This document shows, in pieces, positions 17,098-26,596 of a stretch of 64,000 bases of DNA. The notes below the pieces were generated by a model, which made no database searches, was not told the origin of the DNA, and was given only the letters and a program-made list of their open reading frames with translations. The stretch covers positions 533,121-597,120 of the forward strand of contig NZ_ML123048.1 in assembly GCF_003846175.1 (NCBI RefSeq). The letters run 5' to 3'. Made by a program: the position numbers and the translations under genes. Numbering within the stretch: the stretch's first letter is position 1; the number at the start of each line of letters is the position of its first letter. This DNA comes from Streptomyces sp. ADI95-17 (lineage in GTDB: Bacteria > Actinomycetota > Actinomycetes > Streptomycetales > Streptomycetaceae).

Positions 17098-18459
17098 ATG
17101 CCCGGACGACAGAGCCGTCGATCCGTGCTCGCCACGATCGCCGCCCTGCCGTCGGCAGCTGCGCTCGGCGCCTGCGGCGGCGGGACGTCGGCGGCGGTTG
17201 CCACGCGCGGCACCGGCGCCGCGGCAGACGGGGGCGGCAGGCGCCCCACCCGCATCACGTTCTGGTCCGCGCTGCGCGGCAGCCAGGACGTGGTGGACGC
17301 GTTCAACCGCACCCACGACACCGTCCAGGTCGACTTCCAGCAGGTCCCGGCGGGCTCGATGGGCGGGTACGCCAAGCTCAGCAACGCCGCCCGGGCGGGC
17401 AACGCCCCGGACGTCGCGACGATCGAGTACCCCCAGATCCCCGGCTTCGCCATCGACGGGGTCGCCCGGGACATCACCGGCCTGGTCGGCGACCGGCTGC
17501 GCGCCGCGCTGCTGCCGCAGGCGCTCGGCCTGACCACCTTCGACCGGCGGGTCTTCGGCGTGCCGCTGGACGTCGAGCCGATGGTGATGCACTACCGCAC
17601 CGACCTGTTCGCCGAGTACGGCCTGCCGGTCCCACGCACCTGGGCGGAGTTCGAGGAGGTGGCCCGGACGGTGCGCCGCAAGGCCCCCGGCCGCCGCCTG
17701 GCGGCCTTCGCCACGGACGGCGCCCCGCAGTTCGCCTCGTTCGCCTGGCAGGCCGGTGCCCAGTGGTTCGACACCCGGGCGGGCGCCTGGAACGTGTCGT
17801 TCGCCGACGCGCCGAGCCGCCGCGTCGCCGCGTACTGGCAGCGGCTGATCGACCAGGACCTGGTCGTCGTGAACGCGGTCGACGGCCGGCAGTACGACGC
17901 CCAGATCGGCGGCGGCCGGGTCCTCACCCGGCTCAGCGGCGCCTGGGAGGCCGGAGCGCAGATGAACGCCCGGCCCGCGCAGAAGGGAAAGTGGGCCGTC
18001 GCGCCGCTGCCCCAGTGGAGCCCGTCCGCCGCCGTGCTCGGCACCCACGGCGGGTCCACCTTCGCGGTCACCTCCGGCAGCAGGCACCCGGAGGCCGCCA
18101 TGGAGTTCATCGAGTGGCAGGTCTCGCACCCCGACGCGCTGCGCGCCCGGCTCGCCGGCGGCACCAGCAGCCAGTACCCGGCCGCCCCCGGCCTGGTGGC
18201 CGTCGGCCGGAGGGCCTTCGACCGCGGCTACTACAACGGTCAGGACCTCTACGCGCTCTTCGAGCAGGAGGCGCACAAGATCCGGGACGGCTGGACATGG
18301 GGGCCGCGGATGTCCGCCTCGCTGAAGGTGATGCAGGACGGCTTCGCCCGGGTGGGCGGCGGCCGGGGCTCGGTGATCGACGCCGTGCGCGCGACCCAGC
18401 GGGGCACCATGCCGGATCTCAGGGCCCTGGGCCTGGCCACCACCGAGCACAGCACCTGA
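17098..18459 (+). CDS. CUT1 sugar ABC transporter, lipoprotein substrate-binding protein
   Basis: A 453-residue extracellular solute-binding protein (family 1). A lipobox LGAC at the end of the signal sequence marks it as a lipoprotein, with an Arg pair (SRRS) that could route it by Tat. The mature part has the usual start ITFWSALRGSQDVVDAFN and the late motif GTHGGSTFAVTSGSRHPEAA. GGGAGG precedes the ATG. It would capture a sugar or oligosaccharide for the two permeases that follow. No ATPase gene is in the cluster, as usual in Streptomyces, where the shared MsiK serves several CUT1 systems. Confidence 0.88.
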   Translation: MPGRQSRRSVLATIAALPSAAALGACGGGTSAAVATRGTGAAADGGGRRPTRITFWSALRGSQDVVDAFNRTHDTVQVDFQQVPAGSMGGYAKLSNAARAGNAPDVATIEYPQIPGFAIDGVARDITGLVGDRLRAALLPQALGLTTFDRRVFGVPLDVEPMVMHYRTDLFAEYGLPVPRTWAEFEEVARTVRRKAPGRRLAAFATDGAPQFASFAWQAGAQWFDTRAGAWNVSFADAPSRRVAAYWQRLIDQDLVVVNAVDGRQYDAQIGGGRVLTRLSGAWEAGAQMNARPAQKGKWAVAPLPQWSPSAAVLGTHGGSTFAVTSGSRHPEAAMEFIEWQVSHPDALRARLAGGTSSQYPAAPGLVAVGRRAFDRGYYNGQDLYALFEQEAHKIRDGWTWGPRMSASLKVMQDGFARVGGGRGSVIDAVRATQRGTMPDLRALGLATTEHST

Positions 18460-18540
18460 CCGAGCCCCCTTCACCCCAAACCGGCAGCAGCCCCCTTCAC
18501 CGGCGGCAGACCTCCCAGCAGCAGAGAGGCAGGTGACACC

Positions 18541-19557
18541 ATGACCAGCCCGATCACCACCCCCGCTTCCGCCCCCTCGCGCCCTCCCGTACCCCCGTCG
18601 GGGACCTCTCCGGTGCCGCCGCCGGCCGCCGCATCGGCACGCCGGGCCCGCAGGCACGCCCGGCGCCGGGAGCTCGGCGCGTGCGGCGCCCTGATGACCC
18701 CCTTCTTCATCCTTCTCGTGACGGTTTTCCTGATCCCCGTCGGGACGGCCCTGTGGCTCAGCTTCTTCGGCGCCGACCAGCCCGGGCTCGGCTTCGGCCC
18801 GGAACGCACCGTCTTCGTCGGGCTGCGCGGCTACACCGCCGTGCTGACCGACCCGACGTTCCTCGGCGGACTGGGCACCGTCGTCCTGTACTGCCTGATC
18901 TACATCCCGCTGATGGTGACCGGCGCCCTCGCGCTCGCCCTGCTGCTGGACTCCGGGGTGGTACGGCTGCGGTCCTGGGCCCAGCTCGGGCTGTTCCTGC
19001 CGCACGCGGTGCCCGGCATCATCGCGGCCGTCATCTGGCTGTACCTGTACACCCCGGGGCTCAGCCCGGTGATCGACCTGCTGGCCGGGGCCGACATCAC
19101 CGTCGACTTCCTCGGTGTGCACACCGTGCTGCCGTCGATCGTGAACATCGCGCTGTGGAGCAATCTCGGCTACAACATGGTCGTCTTCTACGCCGCCCTC
19201 CAGGCCGTACCGCGCGAGGTGATCGAGGCATCGGTGGTCGACGGCGCGGGTCCGGTCCGTACCGCGCTCCAGGTGAAGGCACCGCTGGTGCGTTCGTCGA
19301 TCGTGATGGTCGCGATGTTCACCCTGATCTTCGCCCTGCAACTGTTCACCGAACCGATGCTGCTGAGCCAGGCCACACCGATGATCGGCTCTCGGTTCTC
19401 GCCCAGCATGTACATCTACGACGCGGCGTTCACCCGTAACAACTACGGCCTCGCCGCGGCCGCCTCGGTCGTCCTGCTCGTCTGCACGATCGCGCTCTCC
19501 TACGGCGTCACCCACTGGTCCAACCGCGTGGGGGCGCCCGAGGAGGACACCCGGTGA
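18541..19557 (+). CDS. CUT1 sugar ABC transporter permease (MalF-like)
   Basis: A 338-residue inner-membrane protein with about six membrane segments after a Pro-rich cytoplasmic N-terminus. The EAA-type loop is EVIEASVVDGAGPVRTALQV, where the ATPase docks. It lies 81 bp after the binding-protein gene and overlaps the next permease gene by GTGA. Confidence 0.88.
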   Translation: MTSPITTPASAPSRPPVPPSGTSPVPPPAAASARRARRHARRRELGACGALMTPFFILLVTVFLIPVGTALWLSFFGADQPGLGFGPERTVFVGLRGYTAVLTDPTFLGGLGTVVLYCLIYIPLMVTGALALALLLDSGVVRLRSWAQLGLFLPHAVPGIIAAVIWLYLYTPGLSPVIDLLAGADITVDFLGVHTVLPSIVNIALWSNLGYNMVVFYAALQAVPREVIEASVVDGAGPVRTALQVKAPLVRSSIVMVAMFTLIFALQLFTEPMLLSQATPMIGSRFSPSMYIYDAAFTRNNYGLAAAASVVLLVCTIALSYGVTHWSNRVGAPEEDTR

Positions 19558-20426
19558 GCGCGGTCTCCGGCCGGACCGCCGCCGCGCGGCGGCCCCGGCT
19601 CCTCGGCCGCGCCGTCGTCAACCTCGTCGTCGGCATCTCGGTGCTGTACACACTGCTGCCCGTGCTGTGGCTGGTCCTCGCCGCCTCGAAGGACCGCGAC
19701 GCCCTGTTCGGCAGCGATGTCCTGTCGCTGGACCACTTCTCCTTCGCACAGAACCTGAAGGACCTGTTCACGATGGACGGCGGACTGTACGGGCGCTGGT
19801 ACGGAAACAGCCTGCTGTACGCGGTCCTCGGCGCCGCGCTCGGCGCGATGGTGAGCATCGCCTGCGGGTACGCCTTCGACAAGTACCGCTTCGCGCACAA
19901 GGAGAAGCTGTTCGCTCTGGTGCTGGCCGCGGTGATGGTGCCGCAGACCGTGCTCGCGCTGCCGCTGTACCTGATGGCGTCCGGCACCGGCCTCGTCAAC
20001 ACCTTCTGGTCGGTCTTCGTCCCGGTGCTCTTCAACCCGTTCGGGGTCTACCTCGGCCGGATCTTCAGCCGGGGCTACGTGCCGGACGAGGTGCTGGAGG
20101 CGGCACGGCTGGACGGCGCCGGCGAGCTGGCCGCCTACTTCCGGGTCGCCCTGCGGATGCTGGGACCGGGCCTGGTCACCGTCTTCCTCTTCCAGCTCAC
20201 GGCGATCTGGAACAACTTCTTCCTGCCGATGGTGATGCTCTCCGACCAGCACCTGTATCCGGTCAGCCTCGGTCTCTACACCTGGAACAGCGCCGCCGTC
20301 GTCTCGCCCGAGTACTACCCCGTCGTGATCATGGGTTCGCTCCTCGCGGTCCTGCCGTTGATCCTCGCCTTCGCCCTGCTCCAGCGTTTCTGGAAGTCGG
20401 GGCTCACCGCGGGGGCCGTGAAATGA
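19554..20426 (+). CDS. CUT1 sugar ABC transporter permease (MalG-like)
   Basis: A 290-residue second permease with about six membrane segments and the EAA loop EVLEAARLDGAGELAAYFRV. It has a GTG start inside the GTGA overlap with the previous gene, preceded by GAGGAGG. Its stop overlaps an ATG of the following frame (ATGA), though the dehydrogenase more likely begins 45 nt later. Confidence 0.88.
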   Translation: MSAVSGRTAAARRPRLLGRAVVNLVVGISVLYTLLPVLWLVLAASKDRDALFGSDVLSLDHFSFAQNLKDLFTMDGGLYGRWYGNSLLYAVLGAALGAMVSIACGYAFDKYRFAHKEKLFALVLAAVMVPQTVLALPLYLMASGTGLVNTFWSVFVPVLFNPFGVYLGRIFSRGYVPDEVLEAARLDGAGELAAYFRVALRMLGPGLVTVFLFQLTAIWNNFFLPMVMLSDQHLYPVSLGLYTWNSAAVVSPEYYPVVIMGSLLAVLPLILAFALLQRFWKSGLTAGAVK

Positions 20427-20467
20427 CCGGAGCACCGCCACCGTCCCATCCCTCTGCCAGGAGAAAG

Positions 20468-21517
20468 ATGCCCAGGACCAGCCCTGCCTCTTCCGAAGCT
20501 CCCCTCACCCCGAACCGGCCGCGCGCCGCCGTGGCCATGAAGCCGGGCGCCGCGACCGCGCTCCTCGACGCCCGGTCCCTGGCCGCGCTCGACGAGGTCT
20601 GCGATCTCGCGGACCTCCCCGCCCTCGACGACTTCACCACCGACCGGGCCCGCGCCGTACTGGCGGACGTGGAGATCCTGGTCACCGGCTGGGGCTGCCC
20701 GCCGCTGGACGCGGCCGCCCTGGCGGCCGCCCCGCGGCTGCGCGCGGTCGTCCACACCGCGGGCAGCGTCCGCGGACACATCACCGAGGAGTGCTGGGAC
20801 CGCGGCATCGAGGTGTCGTCGGCGGCCGCCGCCAACGCCCTGCCGGTGGCCGAGTACACCGTCGCGATGATCCTGCTCTCCGGCAAACGGGTCCTGGAAC
20901 GGGCCCGTGAGTACCGCGCGGAGCGCCGGCGCGACAACTGGCTCGCCACTCCCGCAACGGTCGGGAACCACGGCCGCACCATCGGCATCCTGTCCGCCTC
21001 GCTGATCGGCCGGCGCGTCATCGAACTGCTGCGCCCCTACGACCTGCCCGTCCTGCTGCACGATCCGTACGTCACCGACGCGGAGGCCGCGGCGCTCGGT
21101 GTGCGGCCGGTCGGCCTCGCGGAACTCTTCGCGCAGAGCGACGTGGTGAGCGTCCACACCCCGCTGCTGCCGTCCACCCGCGGGCTCGTCGACCGTGAGC
21201 TGCTCACCTCGATGCGCCCGGACGCCGTGCTGATCAACACCGCGCGGGGCGCCGTCGTCGACCAGGAGGCGCTCACCGACGTACTCCGGCAGGACCGGAT
21301 CCGGGCGATCCTCGACGTCACCGATCCCGATCCACTGCCCGCCGCACACCCTCTCTGGGACTGCGACAACGCTCTGATCACCCCGCACCTCGCGGGCTCG
21401 CAGGGCAATGAATGGCAACGACTGGTCGGCCTCGCGGTCGGCGAGATCGGCCGCTGGGCCGCGGGCGACGGTTTCGCCCATTCCGTACGACGCGAAAGGC
21501 TGGCATTCCTCGCATGA
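20468..21517 (+). CDS. D-2-hydroxyacid dehydrogenase, locus A
   Basis: A 349-residue NAD(P)-dependent 2-hydroxyacid dehydrogenase. It has the Rossmann segment IGILSASLIGRRVIELLRPY, where the usual GxGxxG is degenerate, and the catalytic-side motifs NTARGAVVDQEAL and the C-terminal ITPHLAGSQGNE that holds the catalytic His. It is paralogous to the gene at 48422 (shared TGWGCPP and SSAAAANALPVAE). It sits between the transporter and a DUF2264 gene, so the substrate is probably a uronate- or sugar-derived oxo/hydroxy acid. ATG at 20468 follows AGGAG; ATG at 20423 overlapping the permease is the alternative. Confidence 0.82.
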   Translation: MPRTSPASSEAPLTPNRPRAAVAMKPGAATALLDARSLAALDEVCDLADLPALDDFTTDRARAVLADVEILVTGWGCPPLDAAALAAAPRLRAVVHTAGSVRGHITEECWDRGIEVSSAAAANALPVAEYTVAMILLSGKRVLERAREYRAERRRDNWLATPATVGNHGRTIGILSASLIGRRVIELLRPYDLPVLLHDPYVTDAEAAALGVRPVGLAELFAQSDVVSVHTPLLPSTRGLVDRELLTSMRPDAVLINTARGAVVDQEALTDVLRQDRIRAILDVTDPDPLPAAHPLWDCDNALITPHLAGSQGNEWQRLVGLAVGEIGRWAAGDGFAHSVRRERLAFLA

Positions 21518-23415
21518 CCGCTCCGCATCCGATCTCACCCATCGAACTCCCGGCGGACGACCGGGAGTCGAGCCCGTACACCGGCTACACCCGCGCACAC
21601 TGGGAGGCCGCCGCCGACGGGCTGCTCCGGGCCGCCTGGCAGTGGGCCACCCCGGGCGGCGCCCTGCTGGACCTGCCGGGCCGGCCGTCCGCGTCCGGTG
21701 TGCGTTCCGACGGTCTGGAGGGGTACGCACGCACCTTCCTCGCCGCCGCCTTCCGGGTGGCGGGCGCGGAGGGCAAGGATCCGCACGGCTGGCTGGACCG
21801 GTACGCCGACGGGCTCGCGGCGGGTACCCGTACCCCCGGCCGTGACGACGCCGAGTCCTGGCCGCTGATCCGCGACCACACCGTCTTCGGCCAGCCCATG
21901 GTCGAGTCCGCCTCGGTGGCGATAGGTCTGCGGCTGACCCGGCCGTGGCTCTGGGACCGGCTGGACGCCGGGGTCCAGGACCGGACCGAGGAGTGGCTGC
22001 GCGACGCGCTGCGGCACGTCCCCTCTCCCAACAACTGGTACCTCTTCCCCTACTCCGTTGCCGGGTTCCTGGAGTCCGTGGGCCGTGGCGACGCGGAAAC
22101 GGCACGGGCCAAGCAGCGGGCCCTCGATCTGCTGGAGGGCTGGTACCGGGGCGACGGCTGGTACGCGGACGGCGACGGCCGGGCCTTCGACCACTACAAC
22201 GGCTGGGCGCTGCACCTCTACCCGGTGCTGGACGCGCATCTGTCGGGCGACGCCGGACTGTCCGCGCACTACGGCGCCCGGCTGCGCGAGCACCTGGAGG
22301 GCTTCTCGCTGCTGTTCGGCGGCGACGGTGCGCCGATCCACTTCGGCCGCTCGCTGACCTACCGTTTCGCGGCGGCCTCGTCGGTGGCGCTCGGCGCCGT
22401 CAGCGGGCACACCCCGCTCACTCCCGGCGCCTCGCGGCGGGTGATCAACGGATCGCTGCGCTACTTCCTGGAGAGGGGAGCGACCGGTACGGACGGGCTG
22501 CTGAACCTGGGCTGGCACGGCCCGCACGAGGCGTCGCTGCAGAACTACTCGGCGCCCGCCTCGCCGTACTGGGCGTCCAAGGCCTTCGTCTCGCTGCTCG
22601 CCCCGGAGGGCCATCCGCTGTGGACGGCGACCGAGGAGCCCGCGCCGAGCGAGGGCCCCGACCGGGTGCTCGCACTGCCCGCGCCGGGGCTGCTCGTCCA
22701 GACCACCCGCGCGGACGGGATCGTACGGCTGCACAACCACGGCAGTGACCATGTGCGCCCGCACGAGGGCGAGTCGGGTGTGCAGGACGATCCGCTGTAC
22801 AGCCGCCAGTCGTACTCCACGGTGACCGGCCCCACCTCGCGGGGGAACGCGGCGGACAACCACCTGTCCGTGGTCGTCGCCGGGGCCCGCAGCGGTCGCC
22901 GGGTCATCCGTGCGCTGGGCGCCGGCGGGGGCGACGGCTGGGGCTGGGCCGCCTCCTGGCACCGCCCGGTGTTCACATCGGGCTCGCCGATGGTGCCGGG
23001 ACTGCGGGTGGAGAGCGTCACCGCGGTGCGCGGGCGGTACGAGCTGCGGGTACACCGGGTGCTCGGCGCGCCGGACGGGGCTCGGGTGGAGCAGACGGGC
23101 TGGGCGACCGGCCGCGACGAGGCCTTGGCCTCCGAGCTGCACGGCCTGCACGGCTGGGAGTCCCGGGACGAGGTACGGGCTCCGCAGGGCACCGCGTACA
23201 CGCCCTGGGCGGTGGTGCCCCGGCTGTCCGCGTCCGCGACGGGCTCGGTGGTGCTGGTGGCGCTGGCCTCGCTGACCGCGGAGCCCGACGCGGCGCCGCT
23301 GGACTCGGTGGTCGACGCGGTGACGGTGGACGGGGACACCGTGGAGGTCCGCTGGGCCGAGGACGGGACGACGACACGTATCGGCTTCGAGCCGGTGACG
23401 GTCACGCACGGGTGA
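21514..23415 (+). CDS. DUF2264 family protein, locus A
   Basis: A 633-residue cytoplasmic protein without signal peptide. Family marks are YTGYTRAHWEAAADGLL at the start, DGWYADGDGRAFDHYNGWAL near residue 215 and GRSLTYRFAA near 275. The first ~380 residues look like an alpha/alpha-barrel and the rest like a beta-rich domain, an architecture shared with uronyl hydrolases and lyases; a glycosidase role on uronate-containing sugars is inferred. The ATGA overlap with the dehydrogenase gene ties the two together. A paralogue is at 54786. Confidence 0.85.
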   Translation: MTAPHPISPIELPADDRESSPYTGYTRAHWEAAADGLLRAAWQWATPGGALLDLPGRPSASGVRSDGLEGYARTFLAAAFRVAGAEGKDPHGWLDRYADGLAAGTRTPGRDDAESWPLIRDHTVFGQPMVESASVAIGLRLTRPWLWDRLDAGVQDRTEEWLRDALRHVPSPNNWYLFPYSVAGFLESVGRGDAETARAKQRALDLLEGWYRGDGWYADGDGRAFDHYNGWALHLYPVLDAHLSGDAGLSAHYGARLREHLEGFSLLFGGDGAPIHFGRSLTYRFAAASSVALGAVSGHTPLTPGASRRVINGSLRYFLERGATGTDGLLNLGWHGPHEASLQNYSAPASPYWASKAFVSLLAPEGHPLWTATEEPAPSEGPDRVLALPAPGLLVQTTRADGIVRLHNHGSDHVRPHEGESGVQDDPLYSRQSYSTVTGPTSRGNAADNHLSVVVAGARSGRRVIRALGAGGGDGWGWAASWHRPVFTSGSPMVPGLRVESVTAVRGRYELRVHRVLGAPDGARVEQTGWATGRDEALASELHGLHGWESRDEVRAPQGTAYTPWAVVPRLSASATGSVVLVALASLTAEPDAAPLDSVVDAVTVDGDTVEVRWAEDGTTTRIGFEPVTVTHG

Positions 23416-23419
23416 GCAC

Positions 23420-23463
23420 CGGGGTGCGCGGCTCGGGAATCCCCGTAACCGCCGCGCACCCCG
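23420..23463. terminator. Bidirectional terminator
   Basis: A perfect 13-bp inverted repeat, CGGGGTGCGCGGC at 23420-23432 and its complement at 23451-23463, with an 18-nt loop, fills the 65-bp gap between the convergent locus-A operon and lutC. Confidence 0.7.
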
Positions 23464-23480
23464 CCCGCCGGGCGTCGGCC

Positions 23481-24113
23481 CTACACGTCCGTCCTGATCA
23501 CCACGGCCAGGGTGCGCGGACCGTGCACGCCCTCCACCCGCTCCAGCTCGATGTCGGAGGTGGCCGAGGGACCGCTGATCAGCGTCGTCGGCCGCTGCGG
23601 CACCAGCCGTGCCACGGCTTCCGGCACACCGGCCTCGACCGTCGACAGATCGACGACGCAGACATGCAGATCGGGGACCAGGGAGAGCGCCCGCCGTCCC
23701 TGGTCCGGCGAGCCGTCCAGGAAGATGGTGCCGGTCTCGGCGCAGCTGACGGCCGAGGCGGTGACGACGCCGTCCAGCGCGTCGAGCCGGGGCGCCGGGA
23801 TGTCGTCGGAGTCCTGCTGGACCTCGCCGTCGTACCCGTCGAGCCAGCCGGCGTCGAGCCCGGCCGGCACACCGATCCGCCGTGCCCCGCGCTCCCGCAG
23901 CACCTCGGCGACGACGTGTGCGGTGCGGTCGGCGGTGCAGGTGTGCACGGTGGCCTTGTAGTCGACGAGCCGGTCGGTGAAGAGGGCCAGGCGTTCGTCG
24001 TCGGGGAGGGTGCGGCCGGTGCGGTAGCCGCGGGGGACGGCGACGTCGGGGGCGGGGGCGAGGGAGAGGGCGTCCTTGATCCTGCCCAGCACCGTTTCGC
24101 GAGCGGTCGTCAC
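23481..24113 (-). CDS. lutC: L-lactate utilisation protein C (LUD domain)
   Basis: A 210-residue LUD-domain protein with no Fe-S motif, ending in the conserved ISGPSATSDIELERVEGVHG. With LutA and LutB it forms the membrane-free L-lactate dehydrogenase complex that yields pyruvate. GTG at 24113 overlaps the lutB stop (GTGA). It is the last gene of the lutABC operon. Confidence 0.92.
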   Translation of the reverse strand: MTTARETVLGRIKDALSLAPAPDVAVPRGYRTGRTLPDDERLALFTDRLVDYKATVHTCTADRTAHVVAEVLRERGARRIGVPAGLDAGWLDGYDGEVQQDSDDIPAPRLDALDGVVTASAVSCAETGTIFLDGSPDQGRRALSLVPDLHVCVVDLSTVEAGVPEAVARLVPQRPTTLISGPSATSDIELERVEGVHGPRTLAVVIRTDV

Positions 24114-25654
24114 TTCTCCTCCTCCGGCTTCCTGCGGTTCTGCTCGTACTCGTCCGCGGCGGCCCGCATCGTCGCGGCGCCCTCGGCCGATGCCAGCCAG
24201 GAGCGGAAGGTCTGCTTCGGCGGCACCTCGGTGTCCCGGCTCTCGCTCCAGCCGTCGAACGGCGGCGGGAGATGCGAGATCTTGCCGTCCCGCCCGCCGA
24301 GGACGCGGCCGATCCCCGCCCCCTTCTGCGCGGCGGTGAAGAGCTTCGGATGCTTCATGACGGTGGCCGCGGCCTTCATGGCCAGCTTCTCCGCCGTGGT
24401 GCCGGACTGCTCGGTGTGCTGGTGGCGCAGCTCGACCAGGAGCGAGGGAATGTCGATCTTGACCGGGCAGGCGTCGAAACAGGCGCCGCAGAGGCTGGAG
24501 GCGTACGGCAGCGAGCTGTTGGGGTCGTCCTTGGCCGCGTGCATCCCGGCGAGCTGCGGAGTGAGGACCGCGCCGATCGGTCCGGGGTACGTCGATCCGT
24601 ACGCGTGGCCGCCGGCCCGTTCGTACACCGGGCAGACGTTGAGACAGGCCGAGCAGCGAATGCAGTTGAGGGCCTCGCGTCCGATCCGGTCGGCGAGCGC
24701 CGCGGTGCGGCCGTTGTCGAGCAGGACCAGATGGAACTCCTGCGGTCCGTCGCCCGGCGTCACCCCGGTCCACATCGAGGTGTACGGGTTCATCCGCTCG
24801 CCGGTGGAGGAGCGCGGCAGCAACTGCAGGAACACTTCGAGGTCCTGATAGCGCGGCAGCACCTTCTCGATGCCCATGACGGTGATCAGGGTGTCGGGCA
24901 TCGTCAGACACATGCGGCCGTTGCCCTCGGACTCCACGACGGCGAGGGTTCCGGTCTCGGCGATGCCGAAGTTCGCCCCGGAGACCGCCACCTTGGTCGT
25001 CATGAACTTCTCGCGCAGGTAGGCGCGGGCGGCGGCGGCGAGATGCGCCGGCACGTTGTCCAGGCTCGGGTCGACGCCCGGGATCTCCTTGAGGAAGATC
25101 TGCCGGATCTCGTCGCGGTTGCGGTGGATCGCGGGCACCAGGATGTGCGACGGCTTGTCGTGCGCGAGCTGGACGATCAGCTCGGCGAGGTCCGTCTCGT
25201 ACGGGGTGATGCCGACCGATTCGAGGTGTTCGTTGAGGCCGATCTCCTGGGTGGCCATCGACTTGACCTTGATGACGTCGCTGCTGCCCGTCGCCCTGAC
25301 CAGCCGGGCGACGATCTCGTTGGCCTCGACGCCGTCGCGCGCCCAGTGGACGGTGCCGCCGCGCTCGGTGACCTTCCGCTCCAGCTGCTCCAGGAGTTCG
25401 GGGAGCCGGTTCATGGTGTCGGTCTTGATGGCCGAACCCGCCTCGCGCAGCGCTTCCCAGTCGGGCAGTTCGCCGGTGACATCGAGGCGTTTGGCGCGGA
25501 TGGTGCGGGTGGCCCGGCCGAGGTTGCGGCGCAGTTGTTCGTTGCGCAGTTCGTCGTGGGCGGCCTCGGGGAACTTCCGGTCGCCGCGTAGATTGCCCGT
25601 TCCGTACGGGGAGCGGGGCGGGGTCGCGGGCATGCCGAGGAAGGTGCTGCTCAT
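24110..25654 (-). CDS. lutB: L-lactate utilisation iron-sulfur protein B
   Basis: A 514-residue protein: an N-terminal LUD-type domain (KSMATQEIGLNEHLESVGI) and two ferredoxin-like cluster motifs, C331-x2-C334-x2-C337-x3-C341P and C389-x2-C392-x3-C396P, then an LutB C-terminal tail. Start ATG at 25654 overlaps the lutA stop by ATGA. It transfers electrons from lactate oxidation together with LutA. Confidence 0.93.
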   Translation of the reverse strand: MSSTFLGMPATPPRSPYGTGNLRGDRKFPEAAHDELRNEQLRRNLGRATRTIRAKRLDVTGELPDWEALREAGSAIKTDTMNRLPELLEQLERKVTERGGTVHWARDGVEANEIVARLVRATGSSDVIKVKSMATQEIGLNEHLESVGITPYETDLAELIVQLAHDKPSHILVPAIHRNRDEIRQIFLKEIPGVDPSLDNVPAHLAAAARAYLREKFMTTKVAVSGANFGIAETGTLAVVESEGNGRMCLTMPDTLITVMGIEKVLPRYQDLEVFLQLLPRSSTGERMNPYTSMWTGVTPGDGPQEFHLVLLDNGRTAALADRIGREALNCIRCSACLNVCPVYERAGGHAYGSTYPGPIGAVLTPQLAGMHAAKDDPNSSLPYASSLCGACFDACPVKIDIPSLLVELRHQHTEQSGTTAEKLAMKAAATVMKHPKLFTAAQKGAGIGRVLGGRDGKISHLPPPFDGWSESRDTEVPPKQTFRSWLASAEGAATMRAAADEYEQNRRKPEEEK

Positions 25655-26418
25655 CGGACGGCCTCCGTGGGGACGTACGGCGAGGTGCGGGTGGCGGAGA
25701 GGACCTGCGCGAGGTGCAGGGTGCGGGTACCGGACCTGATGCGGGAGAGCCCGCCGCCGATGTGCATCAGACAGGACGAGTCGCCCGCGGTGCAGACATC
25801 GGCCCCGGTGGTGGCGATGTTGCGCATCTTGTCCTGGAGCATCGCGGTCGACGTCTCGGCGTTCTTGACGGCGAAGGTGCCGCCGAAGCCGCAGCAGGAG
25901 TCGGCCTCGGGGAGTTCGACGAGGTCGATGGAGTCGACGGCACGGAGCAGCTTCAGTGGCTTGTCACCGACGCGCAGCATCCGCAGCGAGTGACAGGTGG
26001 GGTGGTACGTCACCCGGTGCGGGAAGTACGCGCCAACGTCGTCCACGTCCAGGACGTCCACGAGGAACTCCGACAGCTCGTACGTCTTGGCCTTGACGGT
26101 GGCGACGCCCGCGCGCAGCGCCGCGTCCCCGTACCGTTCGGCGACGATCTCGTGCTGATGACGGACCGAGCCCGCGCACGATCCGGACGGCATCACGACG
26201 GCGTCGATCGAGGCGTCGCCGAACTGGTCGGCGAAGTTGCGGACCAGGGGAACGGGTTCGCGCTGATAGCCGGTGTTGACGTGCATCTGACCGCAACAGG
26301 TCTGCCCCGGCGGGAACACCACGTCGTGGCCCAGGCGGGCGAGCAGGACCGCGGTCGATTTCACCGCCTCGGGGAAGAGCGTGTCTCCCAGACAGGTGGC
26401 GAAGAGTCCGATGCGCAT
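25651..26418 (-). CDS. lutA: L-lactate utilisation iron-sulfur protein A
   Basis: A 255-residue protein with two CCG domains (GQTCCGQMHVNTGY and ADSCCGFGGTFAVKN), the non-cubane or 4Fe-4S cluster-binding modules of LutA/GlcF-type proteins. The start MRIGLFATC (ATG at 26418) is the usual family N-terminus; the frame is open further upstream but those codons run into the operator. It leads the lutABC operon. Confidence 0.93.
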   Translation of the reverse strand: MRIGLFATCLGDTLFPEAVKSTAVLLARLGHDVVFPPGQTCCGQMHVNTGYQREPVPLVRNFADQFGDASIDAVVMPSGSCAGSVRHQHEIVAERYGDAALRAGVATVKAKTYELSEFLVDVLDVDDVGAYFPHRVTYHPTCHSLRMLRVGDKPLKLLRAVDSIDLVELPEADSCCGFGGTFAVKNAETSTAMLQDKMRNIATTGADVCTAGDSSCLMHIGGGLSRIRSGTRTLHLAQVLSATRTSPYVPTEAVR

Positions 26419-26447
26419 GGGGGTCTCTCCGATCGCTTCTGCATTTT

Positions 26448-26462
26448 TATGGTCCGACCATA
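26448..26462. promoter_or_regulatory. LutR operator at lutA promoter
   Basis: TATGGTCCGACCATA is a perfect 7-1-7 palindrome 30 bp before lutA. It contains TGGTnnnACCA, typical of FadR-subfamily GntR repressors, and its core recurs upstream of lutR at 27426-27436. Confidence 0.7.
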
Positions 26463-26596
26463 CTAGCCTCGGTCCGGAACGCGAGGGATGCGGCGCCGCG
26501 ATCCACCGGGCGAGGGATTGATTAGCATGCACCTGACAATGACGCATTGCGTCCGTACATCTCCGGTCCGTCCGGCCGGAGCCGTACGTGGATGCG

